Part shown: in pieces, positions 63,247 to 64,000 of the stretch
Layout of the letters: every line of letters begins with the position of its first letter
Numbering within the stretch: position 1 is the first letter of the stretch
DNA from: Candidatus Zixiibacteriota bacterium
GTDB lineage: Bacteria > Zixibacteria > MSB-5A5 > GN15 > PGXB01
Direction of reading: 5' to 3'
Assembly: GCA_016933695.1 (NCBI GenBank)
Contig: JAFGAL010000010.1
Span: forward strand, 328,574 to 392,573
DNA: 64,000 nucleotides
The notes under the pieces: model-generated
What the model saw: only the letters and a program-made list of their open reading frames with translations
Databases searched by the model: none
What the model was told of the DNA's origin: nothing
Position numbers and translations under genes: made by a program

Positions 63247-64000
63247 ATGAAAAGACGAATCTCTATCCCCGTCGCAGTCGTGTTAGGCGTATCATTGGTG
63301 ATGCTCTATATAATGTCCTGTGGACAACAGCAAAAAAGCAGTAATCCCACTTCCCCCAACCTGATTACGTTCTCAAAAATCGATAAAGCCGCCGAAATCA
63401 GCACCGGTGACGGGGTCACAATCGCCGTTATCGACTGGCTGTTCGATCTCAGCGATGATGCCCGGCAGAAATATATCGTCCCGGCCTCCATGGTTCCCGG
63501 AGAAAATATCGGTGAGCTGGAATCCTGGCACGGCGAGTGGATGGCGGAAATCGTCCATGCCATAGCCAAGGACGCCAAAATCATCCCGATCAGGGCGCGT
63601 GCTCAAGGCAATGATGATTTCGCGGAGTATCTGATTAAAGGGATTTATTACGCCGCCGACCACGGGGCGACCGCCGTCAGCAGTTCCATGGGAGAGATGG
63701 TCCAATCCCCCGCGCTGGACTCGGCGATTGCCTATGCCGAAGCACATGGCATGATTTTCGTGGATGTGCATCCGGAACTCATCATGGTTGATGGCCAGAA
63801 TCCCAGATCATGCCAATCCGGAGAGTGTAATGATCTCATCATTCATGCCGGGATCGTGTCCGTTCCTAATTATGTGGTCGAGCCGGAATCCAATCGGGAC
63901 ATCTATACCTGGGCATATAATCTGGAGCCCAAATACAAGGACGGATGGGGATATTCCAACGCGCCACCGGTTATCACCGGAGTTATTGCCCTGATGAAAA
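63247..64000 (+). CDS. S8-family protease lipoprotein, partial (runs off the right edge)
   Basis: At least 251 residues, open to the end of the window. The ATG at 63247 begins a lipoprotein signal with lipobox IMSC (Cys25). The S8 pattern follows: Asp63 in GVTIAVIDW, His95 in SWHGEWMAEIVH, and GYSNAPPVITGVIAL near the edge, where Ser237 takes the place of the catalytic serine of GTSxAxP. The serine box is atypical (Tyr for Thr), so activity is uncertain. Codon use is GC-richer than in the element, consistent with host sequence. It is probably anchored in the outer or inner membrane. Confidence 0.8.
   Translation, partial: MKRRISIPVAVVLGVSLVMLYIMSCGQQQKSSNPTSPNLITFSKIDKAAEISTGDGVTIAVIDWLFDLSDDARQKYIVPASMVPGENIGELESWHGEWMAEIVHAIAKDAKIIPIRARAQGNDDFAEYLIKGIYYAADHGATAVSSSMGEMVQSPALDSAIAYAEAHGMIFVDVHPELIMVDGQNPRSCQSGECNDLIIHAGIVSVPNYVVEPESNRDIYTWAYNLEPKYKDGWGYSNAPPVITGVIALMK

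Overview
The window reads as chromosome of a free-living, Gram-negative-type, respiring bacterium from a poorly cultivated lineage. The best guess is the FCB-side candidate phylum Zixibacteria or a close relative. This is an inference. It rests on very large secreted proteins that share a tandem C-terminal dockerin-like motif (core VNLLDILYLIDFLYG), on many S8 and zincin exoproteins, and on a 14-gene complex I operon. No 16S rRNA is present to confirm it.

Host backbone, left part (1-29403). A glutamyl-tRNA synthetase gene runs off the left edge. It is followed by a small proline-tailed membrane protein, a fused ADP-forming acyl-CoA synthetase, a GAF-HisKA protein with no ATPase domain, purF, and a secreted subtilase ending in the dockerin-like motif. 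From 24103 down to 9653 lies a complete minus-strand nuoA-N operon. It carries one extra gene, a 70-residue glutaredoxin-like protein, between nuoM and nuoN. Its promoter (TTGACT, 17 bp, TATATA) lies just upstream of nuoA. Next come a three-gene minus-strand operon (HD hydrolase, UMF1-type transporter, PHP protein), a large membrane/TPR protein, and tRNA-His(GUG) with a strong promoter.

Putative integrative element (about 29395-63117, about 33.7 kb). A tyrosine integrase starts 110 bp after the tRNA-His gene. A copy of the tRNA 3' end (CCCCCAGTAT) recurs at 63108, where host-like sequence resumes. The element backbone is the integrase, an excisionase-like HTH protein, a zinc-ribbon protein, an AEP primase-helicase, a DUF5659-like protein, an unknown protein with a possible winged-helix end, and a cluster of seven GTTCAC/GTGAAC repeats that looks like an iteron origin. 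Cargo next to the integrase is a three-gene operon: a class-1 isoprenoid-synthase-like protein, a small membrane protein and a DedA/VTT-like membrane protein. This is the strongest candidate for an undescribed system. Further cargo includes three giant secreted proteins with dockerin-like C-termini (a beta-helix protein, a beta-propeller/zincin protein and a zincin/thrombospondin-repeat protein), a DUF4268 nuclease-like protein, membrane and lectin-like proteins, and a tail-fibre-like exoprotein. A scrap of a second integrase at 59.4 kb shows that at least one other element was once here.

Right edge (63247-64000). An S8-family protease lipoprotein begins and runs off the window.

All assignments come from reading motifs by eye. 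No database search, profile search or structure prediction was run.
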